Shown here: one piece after another, positions 4,990 through 6,359 of the stretch
Numbering within the stretch: position 1 is the first letter of the stretch
How the letters are laid out: each line of letters begins with the position of its first letter
Assembly (NCBI GenBank): GCA_900556195.1
Contig: USOJ01000067.1
Span: 1-6,359 of the forward strand
Reading direction: 5' to 3'
Source: an uncultured Eubacteriales bacterium
GTDB taxonomy: Bacteria > Bacillota > Clostridia > Christensenellales > Borkfalkiaceae
DNA: 6,359 nt
Translations under genes and position numbers: made by a program
Notes under the pieces: model-generated
Seen by the model: the letters and a program-made list of their open reading frames with translations, nothing else
Database searches by the model: none
Told to the model about the DNA's origin: nothing

Positions 4990-5508
4990 TTACTTTAATA
5001 AATCAGCCAAAGCGTATTCGTTATTTCTTACGTCGGAAACACGTTTGTATTCCTTTATCGTCTCAATCAATTTGTTTATATTTTTGAAATACCCGGCAAC
5101 AAATTCGGGGCTTTTAACATTCGTGAAACCCAAAATCGTTTTACAATAATCGCTTGGCTTTATATGTAATTTCTTAAAGTCCGAATATTTATTTTCGCCG
5201 AAAATGACAAGCATTTCTATTTCGGGCGCTGTAACTACGTTTACAACTTTTATTTTGGGTGCGTAAGCCTTGCTTAGCGTGAAATTTTCTCGACGAGAAT
5301 CCAAAACGCGAAGAACCGTTATTTGTTCGGTAAACCCCTTTCTTAAATAACGCTCTTCAAATTCCTTTGCTTTGCGGCATCGCAAAATTTCACCGTCCAA
5401 CAAATCGTCGTATGTGAATATCAGCCGATTATCGCTTAAAAGCAATTCCATAATCGTTTTTTCCGCTCCGCCTTCGCAGATACAGGCGACGTATTTAGAA
5501 AGTTCCAT
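4990..5508 (-). CDS. TOPRIM/RloB-like (AbiLii-type) putative nuclease partner of the ATPase
   Basis: A 172-residue cytoplasmic protein with no signal or membrane segment. The start ATG 5508 has AAGGAG eight bases upstream, lying inside the end of the ATPase gene; the ATPase stop and this start overlap as TAATG, so translation is coupled. Near the N-terminus a beta strand leads into CEGGAEK (Glu12, Gly13, Glu16), which fits TOPRIM motif EGxxE. A second strand ends in LDSRREN (Asp70), at the place of the usual DxD. TAPEIEMLVIF (93-103, Glu98) resembles the 'NPxFElWlLLH' block of RloB-type proteins, and KPSDYCK follows. The domain assignment rests on these short motifs. TOPRIM-like proteins in such pairs (AbiLii, AriB) cut nucleic acid or tRNA when released by their ATPase; that role is inferred here. 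It could also be an inactive or non-nuclease relative. Confidence 0.6.
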   Translation of the reverse strand: MELSKYVACICEGGAEKTIMELLLSDNRLIFTYDDLLDGEILRCRKAKEFEERYLRKGFTEQITVLRVLDSRRENFTLSKAYAPKIKVVNVVTAPEIEMLVIFGENKYSDFKKLHIKPSDYCKTILGFTNVKSPEFVAGYFKNINKLIETIKEYKRVSDVRNNEYALADLLK

Positions 5509-6359
5509 TATTTACGCTCCTTCCCGCCGAGCATAATGTTTTTCTTCAAATTCATATACGCCTCATACATCGGAACCGTTCCTTTCAAAAAGTCGCTTTC
5601 GTAAGCCTCGCTCTTTTTAATATCGTTTCTCTTCAATATTTTGGAAAGATTCTCTACTGTAATACCGTTTCTGTTACGAATGATATAAATGCTGTCGTTT
5701 CTCTCAAACTCATCCAAAATTTCGGCGTAGTGCGTAGAGAAAATCAACGTCGCGCCGCCGTGATTTACTTTCGAATCCATATAAAACCTTATAAGAGTGG
5801 ATACAATTTCATGATTGAAATGGTTTTCGAGTTCGTCAACGATTAAATATCCGCCGTTATCGAAAGTTTTCATAGCGCATAAAAACGTGTTTATACCTTT
5901 TATCGTGCCGGAAGAAAGATATCTGTCGATGTCGGACAGACGATTAAGTTTTATCTCGGGTTTATTAAAAAATTTAAGATATCCGCCCGTATCTTTTCCG
6001 TCCTGTTTAACGCGGATATATTCGACGCTCGGATCAAAAAACGCAATGAGTTCGGCGGGGCAATCTTCGGATAAACTCAAACGGTTTATGTTGGTAAATT
6101 TGAGCATATCTGTGTAAATAAGTTCGTCCTGCGTCTTTTTATTGAACGCGACCATAATACTCACGTCGTCCAGTAAAAACGCCTCGTCGTTATTTCTTTC
6201 CATTACGGTTTTCGCGCCGTCCATAACAAATAAGTCAGTTTTCTTCTTGATTCTGGAAACCGATTTTTCTTTTAGCGTTTCGTCGGTTATTACGAGTTTA
6301 TCTCTTTTTTGAATGACGGTATGCAAAAAATAAACCGATTCGGAAGAATAAAAGCACAC
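5508..6359 (-). CDS. ABC/AAA15-type ATPase of an AbiL/PARIS-like pair, N-terminus beyond window
   Basis: At least 283 residues are visible; the frame is open at base 6359. The GTG there is probably internal, because the Walker A loop expected before this part is absent. Numbered from the edge, the visible motifs are ABC-type signature LSSGT (148-152), Walker B YLIVDE with Asp175/Glu176, the D-loop-like LENHFNHE, and the H-loop FSTH (His210). The C-terminal ESDFLKGTVPMYE block is of the kind found in AAA15/AAA21 defence ATPases. SMC-like ATPases of this group (AbiLi, AriA, PtuA, RloA) sense phage or DNA signals and control a nuclease partner. Here that partner would be the translationally coupled TOPRIM-like protein downstream. 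The ATPase call is firm; the defence role is inferred from architecture and from its place on an integrated element. Confidence 0.85.
   Translation of the reverse strand: MCFYSSESVYFLHTVIQKRDKLVITDETLKEKSVSRIKKKTDLFVMDGAKTVMERNNDEAFLLDDVSIMVAFNKKTQDELIYTDMLKFTNINRLSLSEDCPAELIAFFDPSVEYIRVKQDGKDTGGYLKFFNKPEIKLNRLSDIDRYLSSGTIKGINTFLCAMKTFDNGGYLIVDELENHFNHEIVSTLIRFYMDSKVNHGGATLIFSTHYAEILDEFERNDSIYIIRNRNGITVENLSKILKRNDIKKSEAYESDFLKGTVPMYEAYMNLKKNIMLGGKERK
5517..5522 (-). promoter_or_regulatory. Ribosome binding site of the TOPRIM-like gene, inside the ATPase gene
   Basis: Minus-strand AAGGAG forms the Lys-Glu codons of the ATPase C-terminus (GGKERK) and lies eight bases before ATG 5508. This supports coupled, balanced production of the two proteins. 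Confidence 0.85.

Noticed and set aside
5815..6117. Plus-strand 100-codon frame
   Set aside because: It is antisense to the ATPase region carrying the signature and Walker B motifs, with no start signal.
6357..6359. GTG at the window edge as true ATPase start
   Set aside because: The Walker A motif must lie upstream of the visible part, so the gene continues past the edge.
1..6359. CRISPR array or insertion sequence
   Set aside because: No regularly spaced direct repeats of 23-40 bp and no transposase with terminal inverted repeats were seen on either strand.

Overview
The window looks like chromosomal DNA of a low-to-mid GC Gram-positive gut bacterium, most likely Bacillota/Clostridia. The grounds are sigma-A-type promoters, strong Shine-Dalgarno sites, hairpin-plus-T terminators, a genomically encoded tRNA CCA end, and a lipoprotein with the Cys/His surface repeats often seen in gut Clostridia. 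Genus cannot be set from the sequence.

Left part (1-3230), host-like: a large surface lipoprotein gene runs leftward from 1946 and is cut by the window start. It has a lipobox signal, six very regular Cys-Cys-Cys-His repeats, then two full and one partial copy of a module of about 142 residues. It is divergent from an AraC-family regulator gene (2203-3021). The 256-bp gap holds two good promoters back to back. It also holds a leader of about 100 nt for the lipoprotein mRNA, rich in overlapping inverted repeats that could form mutually exclusive hairpins near the ribosome binding site. The regulator gene is followed by a hairpin terminator.

Junction (about 3160-3290): a leftward fragment with the 3' half of a tRNA, best read as tRNA-Gln (U1-A72-type acceptor, G73, CCA), is followed by a perfect terminator. 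The 5' half of the tRNA is absent. Its place is taken by the 3' end of a large serine recombinase gene (3161-4792) whose reading frame runs through the tRNA fragment and the terminator. This is the expected look of one end of an element integrated in a tRNA gene: host on the left, element on the right.

Right part (3290-6359), element-like and by eye more AT-rich: the recombinase, then a two-gene leftward operon with a TAATG stop/start overlap. The upstream gene is an ABC/AAA15-type ATPase, cut by the window end. The downstream gene is a 172-residue protein with TOPRIM/RloB-like motifs. An ATPase plus a TOPRIM-like nuclease carried on an integrated element resembles AbiL- and PARIS-type anti-phage systems. 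It is the best candidate here for a poorly described defence system. No rRNA, complete tRNA, CRISPR array or insertion sequence was seen.
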